Of a DNA stretch of 64,000 bases, positions 37,734 to 50,500 are shown piece after piece. Under the pieces are notes generated by a model that searched no databases, was not told the origin of the DNA, and worked only from the letters and a program-made list of their open reading frames with translations. Every line of letters begins with the position of its first letter. Position 1 is the first letter of the stretch. The stretch is from Sipunculus nudus (taxonomy: Eukaryota > Annelida > Sipuncula > Golfingiida > Sipunculidae), in contig CM049312.1 of NCBI GenBank assembly GCA_026874595.1, positions 79,401,429 through 79,465,428 on the forward strand. Reading direction: 5' to 3'. The position numbers and the translations under genes are program-made.

Positions 37734-38229
37734 CTTATGCTTCCATGATATATTTATATCTATATTCTTCCCTCTCTCTCTCTTTCTCTCTCCATCCTTA
37801 TACTTCCATGATATATTTATATCTATATTATTCCCTCTCTCTCTTTCTCTCTCTTTTTCTCTCTCCATCCTTATGCTTCCATGGTATATTTATACCTATA
37901 TTCTTCCCTCTCTCTCTCTTTCTCTCTCTCTTAGTTTCCCACCATGTTCCCGGTAAAAAGTTTGATATGTTTAGCAACCGCCAGGGGGCAGCATATGCGA
38001 GCCATGAATGGCTGCCTTGATCGTCAGTGAACACATCACGGGACGAAACCCTCCTTTATCACAAGTTTTCCTCGGGATTTTCAGTCCAAACATCATATAT
38101 ATAGTCAACATTTAATGATTCATCAAAGTGACTCAAAATTAAACTTTAACATTGAGGATAAATAGGTGTTTCGTGGTGTTTCGTCTCAGTTACCCAAAAC
38201 ACCGGTGTTTTGGGTGTTTAGACCGACCG
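36998..38229. mobile_element. DNA element with 123-bp terminal inverted repeats
   Basis: 36998-37120 and 38107-38229 are near-perfect inverted copies. Each carries the palindromic run AAAACACCGGTGTTTT. The flanks AATATAT (36990-36996 and 38230-38236) are a target duplication of 7 or 8 bp. The centre is mostly CT and TA microsatellite and codes for nothing. A hAT or Mutator-like origin is possible. Confidence 0.83.
37381..37931. repeat. (CT)n and (TA)n microsatellite cluster
   Basis: Long CTCTCT runs, a (TA)n run at 37513-37562, and three units containing 'ccatccttatgcttccatg' and 'atatttatatctatatt'. ORFs across it are artefacts of simple sequence. Confidence 0.9.
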
Positions 38230-38839
38230 AATATATCCATGATGTGTGTGCATACAAATGCTTGGAGGGCGCAAGAACGGATGTGAATGACTTGGGGAGA
38301 ACATGTGCACATAAACCAAGAAATCATGACGGATACGAGCATGTTAAATTGCGTGAAGGGAGGATAAATTGTACATTATAACAGGGTAAGATGTACATGG
38401 GAAGGATATAGGAAACCATTTACTCACAAAGGAGTAAACTGGATATATTATTACAATGTTTCACATGTGTCCGTGATGTCTTAACCTGTCCAGAACAGCA
38501 GTCTGAATTCTAGACTTGTACCCTTTTCTTTTTTATTTGCAAACATAACTATTGATATTTTATTTAATTGTAAGAAAAAATTTCATGTGCCTGAAAGTAA
38601 TATAAATTAATGTTCAACTTAAATATTTTAAATTAAAATTTGAAATGCTGTACAGAGATATTTCAGATGGTGTGGTACTAGTTTCTTTCACTAAAAATGT
38701 GGCTTCTGTCAATAAAAAATGCTTTTATAATTAATTAAAACTTGGGAGAAATTTGATTTGTGTATGCACTCAATATTCAAATTTCAAAGGATTGGTTTAG
38801 TAATTCTAAATCAATCTTGAAACTTTTTAAATGTAACGG

Positions 38840-38972
38840 GTGAAATTAGATACCAGGCCCAATTGTGGGTTCAAACCTGTAACCTGTGACACACTAGTTA
38901 GAAGTTCTACCGCTTCACTAATCAAGCAAGCTTCACTGGTAAGGCCAGTAGGAACGCTTTTGTGTGTCCGGT
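38840..38972 (-). repeat. tRNA-derived SINE, copy 1
   Basis: The minus strand reads an A-box-like GTGAAGCGGTAGAAC and a B box CAGGTTTGAACCC about 30 bases later. A second diverged copy lies 280 bp away in the same orientation. Confidence 0.55.
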
Positions 38973-39118
38973 TACATTCACGCCCTCTCCGGGAAAGTTT
39001 TGTCCCCAGAACGTTGGATCTATCGATTCTATCCCAGGGGTCACACACGTGAACTGGATGGGGTATTATGCCATGACACCAACTCCCCGGATCCCATCCT
39101 GCCACTATTGTAACAGTT

Positions 39119-39255
39119 GAAAATAGACACTGGGCCCGAATGTATAAACTGACCCCTAAACTGTGACACAAAAGTCAGACGTTCTACCACTTCGCTAATA
39201 AAACAAGCTTCAATAGCAAGACCAGTAGGAATGCTTTTTTGTGTCTGGTTACATA
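39119..39255 (-). repeat. tRNA-derived SINE, copy 2
   Basis: Matches 38840-38972 along its length at roughly 75% by eye ('acaagcttcaatagcaagac' against 'gcaagcttcactggtaaggc'). The B box is decayed. Confidence 0.5.
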
Positions 39256-40319
39256 AACATAACTGTGGATATAAGACTCAGTAAGCCTTTACATTGGGCT
39301 GGTAAGCCTAACTTGAGTCATGACACAAGCTATACTAGGGAACTTCCTATAGGGCAATCCATCCTGTTGTCTTGATATTGTGTTGTAACATCCTTCCCTG
39401 CAAGATGTTGACCTCTGTACCAATTAACCTTTGAGAGGTCAAAGGGCAGGGCATCTAGCACCTGTCAGTCAACAGAGGCCCTGACCAATTTAGCCAGTCA
39501 CAAGCAGTGTGCCAGTTAAATCCAGTGGTTATCCCCGTTTTAAACAGCAGTCATTCTTCCTAGCCGGATATGTGTCTTTTTATTTCATGTTTAACTTAAG
39601 TAGTAATATTGCAGTTTTTGATTATTTGAAAGTTTAGAGTCTGAATTTCAGTCAAAAAGTGTTGTTTTATTTATTTAAATTGTGCAAGTACATGCTGTCC
39701 GGTCCTAACTTTCCACCAGAATTAAAAGCAAACTACAGTGTAATCAGCAGATAATCTTTACATTAGGTTACTGGTACCAGTGATGAATTAACACAAATGA
39801 ATACATGTGTACTCACAAACCAAACATGAAATCCTTCTCTGTGATAACAAATCATTTCCAAATCATTTCCAATCAAGCACAAGTTTGCTGTCATCTAGCT
39901 AGTAACTCAGTGAGCCAGCTTGTATTTATGTGGTCAAATCTTTAGCAAACATGTAGAGGCCAGGGATTTACCAATATGCTGAGTTAAAATAAGAATTTTC
40001 TCATACATGAAGGTATTATTTGAAAGTATACTAAAAAAGCTCATGATTGGTCAGGTTTTTTCCTGGTGACAGCTTACTTATAGTCCATGAGGTGTCTAAA
40101 AATATGATGAAAATATTTGCATCCTCACTGAGTGTTACAGTGTGGTCCTTGTTGCAGGAGGTGAAGCACTCTGACACTAGAACACTGGTCATAGACTAGT
40201 GAGAGGGCCAAAGTGGCTGTAATTGACAGGCAAAGTCAATAATCATCAGAATTGCATCTGGTATTGATGTAAGATGGATCAGTCTGAAGTTGTGATTTTT
40301 TTCCAGCACTATATATCTA

Positions 40320-40391
<72 letters not shown>

Positions 40392-41352
40392 ATTAATATC
40401 TCTGTTTTTCATTTATTATTGAAATGGTCCTCTATTTTCCAAAGGATGCATTAGTCTTTATTTAAATTGACAAAAAATCCCACTAAGGCTGCGTATGAAG
40501 ATGGCTCTTGATTCACTTTTGAATAAAGCCAATCTAAGCAGAATCATCAGAAAATATGTCAACATGCCTACACAGATTATTAAGAGATTGACCAGCTGAT
40601 TTTATTAGACAAATGTTGTGTTCAAACCTTCAAGTTGTCTCAAAAACAGAAAAAAATCTGGATGCTTCAGCTTGCAGTCACCAAGCAATCACTGGAAGTC
40701 TCCCCTGATGCCCCCAGCAGAGAACTGGCTGCAAAGTGTATGACCATGAGAATTAGGTCAAGGTCCGAAATAAAATTCAGGTGTAAACCTGTCACCTATG
40801 ACTTATATTGTGGTCAAAGGTCAATTTTTAAAAGCCAGCAATGCACAAACCTGCACTGGTTGGAAGAAAAAAAAGAAAATAAAAAAAATTGTATTTTATG
40901 TTTATGCACTCTTGGGACCCTCTTTTTTTTGGGGGGGGGGATGGCTTAATAAACCAGCATAATCCAAGCTCTGCGTTTGCCTAATTGGTATGTAACTCAT
41001 CTTAGTACATCTGTGCATTGTTCAGATATTGCCCAGCTAGAGGCTGGTCAAACCTTTATCTCTGTTTCTCCAATGGTGTTTCAGAAGCCTATGTACACAG
41101 TGTTTATGTGTAAATTGCCTTTTTTTTAGGATTATATCTATTTTTTATAGTAATGGAATTTCAAAGTGCACTCTTGGTGTATGAAATAAATAGTTTTTTC
41201 TCTGTGATTGGGTGTATGCTTTATATCAATGCCAAAATATTACAGAATTTTTGTGGAGCTTTTATTGCTTTAAACTTAGATCAGCAAAAAGAATGTTTTT
41301 GAAGAAAACATCTGAAAATTTTCTTTTTATTTATTGTTTCACAAATAAGCAG
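39256..41352. other. Upstream region of the unrecognised plus-strand gene
   Basis: May hold its promoter and non-coding first exon; none can be fixed by eye. Contains a TA microsatellite. The ORF at 40635-40949 shows no family resemblance. Confidence 0.4.
40312..40388. repeat. (TA)n microsatellite
   Basis: Near-uninterrupted TA repeat. Confidence 0.95.
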
Positions 41353-41371
41353 AGGTCAACTAGACTAGACA

Positions 41372-41503
41372 ATGTCAAGGCCAGTCACAAACCAGGTGTC
41401 AAGGTCACCTGCAAGACCCCTGTCAAAACAGACTCCACGATCAACATCAAAGCCGCCATCAAGACAAACAGGCAGCCGTCCTACGGCCAGCAGACAAACC
41501 AGA
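41372..41503 (+). CDS. Unrecognised gene, coding exon 1
   Basis: 132 nt, 44 codons of Ser/Arg/Pro-rich sequence beginning MSRPVTNQ. An acceptor at 41351-41352 suggests the exon starts at 41353 with a short 5' UTR. A TAG at 41366-41368 closes the frame upstream, and the ATG has A at -3. Donor aga/gtgagt. Confidence 0.5.
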
Positions 41504-44500
41504 GTGAGTGTACTCAGGATAAGTTCATTTGTTTTTTTACCTAGATTTTATATTCTCTTCTTGTTTTTCTCACAACTAATCCTGTATTTATGCAGCGTAT
41601 ATGTAGTTAACATATGACTTTGTGTCACACAGTGCCAGTCAGGGTTTGCAGATTTTACCCAGGTAAAACCAAGGCTGGGTAAAATAGGTTTTATCCATGT
41701 TTTACCCACAGTTCCTGGGTTTTACCCGAAATTCCTATTGTTTAGAATGATGTGGTCTGCACAGCTAAGCATGTGTTAAAGTGTGAGTGGTATTTAATGG
41801 CTTCTTTTAGACCGGGGTGATGTGGCCAGAGCCACTTTCCTTGCTACCATGCAGTATTGACAAAATGTGTGCATATGAACTTCTGGTGACCAGTGAGAAA
41901 GTAACTAAGCTTTAGTCATGCTTTATAAAAGCAAAGAAAAATGAGAAAAGGCTTGGGTTATAAACTTGGGAAAACCCTGGGTTCAACCTGGGTATAATAC
42001 TTTAAACCCAGGTTGAACCAACTGGGATGGGTAAAATATGTTAACTTGGGTCAAATGTGAACCCTGGTGCCAATGCATTTGTATATTGTTACAGTCGTAG
42101 TTGGATGTGATACTAATTCTGTTACTAAGTTTCTGAAAATTTATGTTCACTGACGTCCTGATCATCCAAACAGTACTCTAAAAAATTATTAATACAAATT
42201 TCATTAAACAACCAATATTATTTTTTAACAAATCATATTTGTTTTATGATATTTCTGATCAGTGACAGACCTAAACTAGATTGGTAGCATACGTCAGTTA
42301 CGTGCATACCTTTTCCAAAACAAACCCATCTCACTGAATCTGCCTGTGAATTCTAATGTGTTTTTCAAATCCCTTGTCCCACCACTTCATAAAGTATGGT
42401 CAAAATCTTTTTAGTCTACACTAAAGTGTAAACATAACCTCCAAAGTGTTAACATAACCTCCTAGGTTACAGACATTATCTCTTGAGAAGTTTGGAAGAT
42501 CAGTTTTGCACTGTATCAACTCTAGCTCACAGCACAATTTACTCATCTTAATTTTTATGCTTTACTTTATGAAGATCTTTGATAGTCTTTTTCAGTTTGG
42601 TCTGAATATTGAGTTGTTTTCACTCACTATTTTACACTCTCCAGAAACCTGGTCTTAGACCAATAACTTCTGAGTCAGGTCTGTCAGCTGGACAGACCTC
42701 AGTCCTAGGAAGGTTTCCACATCAACTGACACCATTGTCTGAAGGGCAGTATGAGGTCAGTGATAAAATTTTCTTTTTCATTGTATTCAACTTTTCGTAC
42801 TGATTGATAATGCTTTATATTGTGCATATATCATTTAGTAAGCTTCTGTAACTATTTTCTTCAGTTTAGCCTACTAGTTGTGTACCCATTATTTCAACAT
42901 GTGACCTGTGATATTGTGTACATAAAATGGCAGTCTCCATGAGTCGTTTCCAGAAACTGGGAGGAATAAAGCTGTTAGGGTTCAATTAAGGTGTGAGGAT
43001 GTGACACAAAAGTACTCTCAGGACAGTAATGAGACTAGAATCTATATGAAGAAAGTTTGGTGGCAACAGATTTGTATCAGTAAAGTTTAGACAAGAATAA
43101 TACTTGTTTTGACCATGCCCAAATCTTCAAATTATGGTAGGATTCAGTCTCACTGATCCACAATGCGCCTTGATCCTGCATTCTTTTTTTTTGTGTGGAG
43201 AATCTGTGAGACCATGTACGTGAACTAGCACTGTGATGGATTTCATTTTGACTCCACAGTGTGCTTTTACTTGGTTGAAATGATAATAATCAATCTGATT
43301 CTACTACCTAGTAATTCAAAGTAACTATTCAGAGTGAACTGTATGGAGTAATGAACTTTGCCTTGTATCTTCAATGTTCAGTTCTTGGGTATGGTTGTTT
43401 ATTAAAACAATCCCAGTAGTAAGGAACTTTTTATCCGGTGGTACTACTAGAATTTGACTGATGGAGCAAACTGTTGTGGAACAAAATGTCTGTCTCTTTT
43501 CACCAAATGATTTCCAAATTAGGGTATATGTTACATCTAGTTATAAGGAAACACACTAATATTGACAGTAGGCCTAGGTTTTGGATTTAAACATCAAAGA
43601 TATTGGAACTTTAAATATCCTAATTAACTTTCAAAGTCCTTGTTTCAATGCTTTTGATTAAGAATAATTTAAACAGATTTCAGTTTACTGTATCAGCCTT
43701 TATGCAGATTGAATTTATTACATTTTTATCAGTGAATTGGAGACAGTCATTTACTTGAAACCTTTGAATGACTATTTTTTACAAGTGACCATTGAATGAA
43801 ATTTAATGCATGAGCTTTTCAATTTTATCATAAGAAAGCTAAATGTATGTATAGATAATTTTGTTTGTGTTAATAAACAGGAATCACTGGATATTGATGT
43901 ATCAAGAAAAGCCTACTTGCCCACTGGGGATAAACACTTACTCAACAGACTGTCAGCACTGAAAGAGTACCTTGAGAGAGTGAAAGTAGAAGATGCGTTC
44001 CATGAAGCGTGCCAGGATCTTCTCAGTCAGGCAGAGCTGCCTTATAACCCGTACCCAAGCTTGGTGCAGAGGATGAGAGAGTGGGCAGAGAGGTAAGTCT
44101 AAAAATAACACAGCTTCCCATCAACCAGTATATTTATATATCAATATTTTGCTTCAGTCCAACTTTAAATATTTCACATATATGTGTAAACAATCATAAA
44201 TTTAGCTAAGCTGATTGTCAGTCGTGGTGAGCTGCAGCAAAAGATCCTTGTTTGTTGTCCAGCAACTACTAATTGTCCTTTTTGATGAATATTGATTAAA
44301 AGGCATTAACATTGCAATAAAACATTCATGGATTTCCCTCACATTTGCTAATGATGTTGACCATTTATTGTTTTAACAAATGTCTAAGTAAGACAGGTAC
44401 CACCTAACAATTAAAAAAAATGTTATCACAAGTTTCATGATTATATTAAATTTTATGACTTTCAAATAACAGATATATAGAGTAATAGTTCAGCAATAAT

Positions 44501-47500
44501 ATATTTTGCATTAACTGAAAGAAGTTTCTTTAATCTTATATTTATATATGTCTACTAGTTGCAATGTTTGATCAAGTTCTTCACAACAGTTATGAACGTC
44601 AGCTCATAATGTTACAGGTCATTTGCTTGTTGGCTAAATTTCTTTATGGATAAAATGTATTTTTTTTCTGTAAAATTGTGGGTTTGTTCATTGTGGACTA
44701 TCAAGTATTTTGTTTCTGTAATTACAGGTTTCATATTACAAGGCCTGAACTGGAGGATATATTGCAGAATATAGGTAGGTAATACAGTGTTATTTGTGGG
44801 AAAATGGATAGCAGGGAAAGCAGATGTATGTGTTTTAATACTGTATGAAAAATTTTGTACCATATGATAAGGCTGTGATTCTTACATGTTATCTCCTGAA
44901 CATGGACATATTTCTGTGAACTTTTCTACTGTATAAGTTAATGTTATATACCTGCATTGTATCAGTCAAGTGATCAAGAAGTGATCAAGAAAAAAAAGAG
45001 TAAGAGAGACCATACACTGTTACCTATGGTAATTATGATGGATGGGAGAGAGTATGTATTCTCTGCATGTTTAAAAAAATTAAAGGTACTCTTACCTCTG
45101 CTAACCTAGCAGAGAAAATTCAAACTTACTTGAACTCACCCAGTATATGTCCACCTTGCTTCACCTCCACAAGAATGTTAAGAATAATTTAAGCAAATAG
45201 TGGAATTCCTCAGTGTGACATTTTGATAAACTAGCCATATAATCATACTTTTGACATGCAACCTGTGACATCCAGGTTTTAGTATGTATGCAAAATGGCA
45301 GCCCTCATAAGTGGTTTTTGGAAACTAGGAGAAATAAACCTATCAGGGTTTGAAAGGGGCATTAAGATGGAAAACATCGTATTTTGTGGACAACTTTGAG
45401 TAAAGAATCTACCTGCAGAGAGAGTTTGGTGGCAAGGGGACATGTATCAGCAAAGTTTAGAGTGGAATAATGCTTTCTTTTGAACCACACCCAAATCCTC
45501 AAATTACAGTAGGATACATGACACCACTAAAATACTTAGCCTTAGATTAATACTCAATATTTATTTCTGTTTCAGTGCAACCTGTACAGACAACTCATAT
45601 TGCTTACATCGTGCGTCCTCCATCCACAATGCATATCTGGGGTCTAGAGACCTTAATCAGCCATCTGGATCACCAGCATATTCTTCAGTTTCAGTCTCTG
45701 TTAGCCAGTGTGTCGCCAGACAGAGCAGCTCTCATGTCTGATGTGGATTATTCAGTGAGTCCCAACAATTTTTTCTTCAGCTATTAATATATCTGTTATG
45801 GTCATTAACATTTTTTAGATACTGTATATACTTGAGTATAGGCCAGGTCCTCATATTATATCACTCATTTTCTCTGACATGTCTCAGCATTTGTATATTT
45901 TACTATAATCATAGTTAACTTTGAGAGATAGACTTTTTTTTTCAATATTTATTGTATACTCAATTCCATTTCTCTGTCCATCTCTTTCTCTTTGTAATAA
46001 AGTCTTTTAAGCCACACATGTTTTACACATTTAGCACTCCCTTTTTTCATAATTCATTTTTTACCATAGCTGACTGTAAGTCATCTGAGCTATAGTAATC
46101 ATGCACCCTTTGTCCGTCGTCCATCCGCCAGTCTGGTTGTCTGGCTGACCATCACGCCATCTATTAACAGGGCACAAATCATAACCATTAGAACTAGAAA
46201 CTTCTTACTTTACAGCCAGGGAGGTCCATGAAAATCACCTTGAAAACCTGAAATTAGACATTTGATACCCATAACTTTTGAGCTATATGTCTCATAAATA
46301 CCCCCCCCCCCCCGAATAATTAAAAAAATTTGATACAAAAGATTCAGTATCTGAATAACTAATGATTCTTTGCATGCATATTGATCATGGAGTGTTTCAT
46401 TAGTTTCTGCAGACTTGTGGCGCTATTAATATCAGTATTTTTTTTTCAAATTTTTACACTTATTTTTCTCTATATTTGGCAACTTCAAATGAAGCAGTCT
46501 GGCTTTTATAGGGCATAAACTGTAACTATTAGTGTTAGAAACTTCAAATTGTATATCCACTGTCATCAAGGGAGTTTCCAGGCAAATCTCCTTAAAAACC
46601 TGGCTACCTACATTTTGCAAATTATTGGCCAAAAACATGATTTTAAGAACCCAGTTGGTCAGATGGGGCACAAATTGTATCCATTTGTATCCATAATCTT
46701 ATAATATGACTTTCAGGGAGATCCATATAAAATATCCTTGGAAACCTGAATTAATGTCACTGTGACCTATTTTCTGCAAGCTATGTGATTTTAACACTCT
46801 TATTAGTCAGATGGGCACAAATGGTAGCATGCAGCTGCATGTAGGATAAGGTCACTGTAACTTATATCTAAGGTCTATTGGCAAATTGCATAATTTTGAT
46901 CACTCTGGGAGTCATTTTACCCATTGTTCAAGGCTCCTCGAATTCAGCTGAGCGTCAAGGCCCATGGACCACTTGTTCATTTTTATCTGGCAATTGGTGA
47001 TAAGGTCCTTACTGATTTTGCTAATTTGTGCTCTTGCCTCTATTCCTCAAAAGATTCATAAAGTATTCATTGATATGGAAAATGACAATATTTTGTGATC
47101 ATTGTATGCAGCATTTCAAGTATTAAAGAGATTTTTTTGTCCTGGCAACTTGCAAAATTCAACGTTCTTTGTCTTGACCAGTGAATAAAGCATAATAAAA
47201 TTTTCCCAAATTTTTTATTCACAGAGTCTGTAGAATACTTAATTTTTTTCATGTGGCCTTATAGGGACTTTTTACTGATGGCAAAAATTGACTTTAAATA
47301 CAAATTGACTTGTCTTATGCCATACCTATTTGATTGTGAAATCAGGGTTGTAGTACTCATAGTATTTTGTAATTTGAACATATACCTGTAAATGACTTCT
47401 GATCAAAACTTATATCATCAAATAACTAATACAGTAGAACCTTGAATATCTGAATGGTTTTGGGGACATAAAACTTGATTGTTCAGATAACTGAGGTAAC

Positions 47501-50500
47501 GGATATGCAAGGTTAGAGATTTTTCAAGAAGTACACTGCTAGTACATTGGGCATATCATTATCAGCATCTCAATAATATGCTAATCCTGGCATACAGTAA
47601 CATTATTTTTCTCAGATCATTTTAATCATCATGAATCCTGTTTTCATTTCAAAAGCAGGGAAACATTCATTTAATCAAGGTAAATTTAGGTGCCTAACAT
47701 TAAAGTTCAGAAAAAGGAATTTTCAGAAAAAAAAGAGAAACAGAAATATGTGGTTCTACTGTATGTTGATCTGTTTAGTCATTGCCTAAATGTTGAATGG
47801 AAGAGGCAGAAATATTGGATGAGAAATGTGTATGATTTGAAATGTGGTTATATGATTTGTATTTGTAGAACCAGGCAACAGCTGCCTTGATAGGTCCAGC
47901 AGTATTCACTGGGACTTTCTATCCTCACTGTAACTACATAACTGTCCGCTTAGAGTACCTGATCACTGGCCCTGACGTTGATATGGTGAGTGTACCGTAA
48001 AATCTCCACTTAAAACCGCACTTCCGATTAAAACCGCACCCAGACTTCGCCGAAATTCCAGGCGAGACACCGCGAGAGGCTCAAATACTAAGAACCCCCC
48101 TTTAAAACCGCACCAACTTTCGCTACGGAATGATTTGACAAAAGACACAATCGAGCAATCATCTAGAAATGAACACGGGTAGGTTGCGACTCGGCCATTC
48201 CTGTCCACTTTAAAAATTCCTTGGGCATTTTATTTAAACACATCATAACACTTTTTGCAGGGTCACTCAAGCATGAAGTTTGGGAAGACGTAAGGGCGGT
48301 GAACCTCTTCCCGTTTATACAGATTTTATATTCCGTGCCGTATTCTTGTTTGCTACTGATTTGTCATTATATTTTGGAAAAAAATATTTGTTGATCTATT
48401 TCAAGTCACTGTATATTTTAATTCTAAAAGTAATATTTTGAAATATTAATTTTTGATGAAAATTCCATTTTCTGGAATAACTCGGAAGATTCAAATCATT
48501 TTCATACCGGTTACTTCGGTATTATCTTCGTCACATCGTACGTTGACATCGCTCCATGTCACGATTTGCTGGTGCGTTTGAAAACATCGCTGGTCAACTT
48601 AACTAAATATCAAAGTAACTGAAGTTACCTTTTCGAGATACGCACGTATAGGAAACATGACGCTTGAAAACGAGTGATTTTAAGGTAAAATTAAAGTGGC
48701 CAGTCCGGGTTAGCAAGTTTTTTTCCTAAAGAAAGTTTCCGTGTGGAGAGCCATTTTGTCAAGGCAGTGTTCGCGCAAGGCACGCTGGGACGAAATAGGT
48801 GGCTGTTCTATTTACCACCCACCGCGTACAGCCGTTCAAAATATTCTTAGCCGAATACCGGGGTGTTTCAGCACATGGCGGCACTCAAACTTGATTTTTA
48901 AAACGAACGTCTGCCATTGTGTGACTCTTTACGATGTCAGCTTTTTATTTATTTTACGTTTTAAACAAATAATCATTGCTAAATAATGCCGCAAATGGGT
49001 TTAAAGTAGGCTTTTATTTCAATTTTGCTTGACCATGCCCAACGAAGTGGACCGCTGTGTGTAACAGCAGGGTTGTTTTAAACGTATTATTTGGTGACAA
49101 TTACCAAGATTTTATAACAAGTTATATATCACACGAAAACTAATCAGCAATATTTAATTTATAAATAACAAATAATCGTAAATAATACATTTACACACGG
49201 CTCCCATGCATGCTAAGAACGGCCTCCGAAAGTAGCAATATTATCGCCCACGCGCCGGCCCAAAAACGATGTCTGTCAGGAAGATATTCAGGAAACCCTT
49301 CTAGTATAAACCGCACAGTGCTTTCAGGAAATCAACCTGATTTCAAGATTTTGAATTTCTTGATTAAACCGCGGTTTTAAGTGGAGATTTTACGGTAATA
49401 TTAAACTCCTTACACATTCAGTGACAATACATTAAAATCATATATATTACAGTATATTAAATTCAAAATAAGCTTTGGCATATTTGAAGTAAAAAATTTG
49501 AGGTGTGCTGACTATTGTGTGGGGTTACCAGAGAATATTATGAGAATATTAACATGAGAATATTATGATGCAAACCCTGTTAAAAACCATGCATAACATA
49601 CTCTGGAGTTAATTAAGGCTGGTTTTCCTTGTACATTGAAATTAGATTGTGCTTTAAATCAACAAGCAGAAAAGCACACTGAACAGCTCTTACTTGTGCA
49701 CTTTTCTGCTAGCTGAATCAAAACTACTATCTAAATAATTAATTGACTTAATTGATTTTATTATTTAATAAATCTAACTGTGCTATTTAAATGAATATCT
49801 CACATACCTTACTGGTTATGTGGGACTTTGAATTTGGGAAATCAGATTTTAAATGACTGAGTTACAGCACAACCTTCCAAATATGTTGAGTTAAAGCCAC
49901 AAATATTATATAATATTAATGTCATTAGACAACAGTGTAAAATTTGAATTTGTAACCATTTTTATTTCAGTTGGGCCATCAACTAACTTAAATAAAATAT
50001 TCATTTGAGGCAAACCCTCGTAACACATTGCACAACGATCCTGCCTTTGAGGTGTTCCAACCAAAGTATATGGTTCACACATTTTCATGCACACAAGTTT
50101 GGGGTTTGTTTCTGTAACAAATCAGAAGATCCAAAAATGTGGTTAGGCTTATATCTTGATATATTGTTTATTTTCTTATCAACTGTCCGTATGAAAATGT
50201 GGCATTTATTGAGGGATATTATAGCTATATTTTAGCCAATTTTAAAGCTAATAATACAGTCAGGCAAAAAAGCAAGCTGATATGTTGAACACAAATCAAC
50301 TTTTTTTTATTGCACTAAAAATCCTACATGGAAATGCTTCAACTTGTTTCTATTTGCTTGACTTTACTGCTCACAGAAAAGCATTCAGAAAACTGTAAAT
50401 GGAAAACAGGCCTGAGGACTGTTATAAACAAGGCTCAATATTATGGTTACCTGCTGTGAGGATGAGCTTCATGTTTATTGTCATTATTTAATAATTTATA

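Noticed and set aside
37511-38034. Long ORFs on both strands, up to 169 codons
   Set aside because: They are translations of CT and TA microsatellites inside a transposon.
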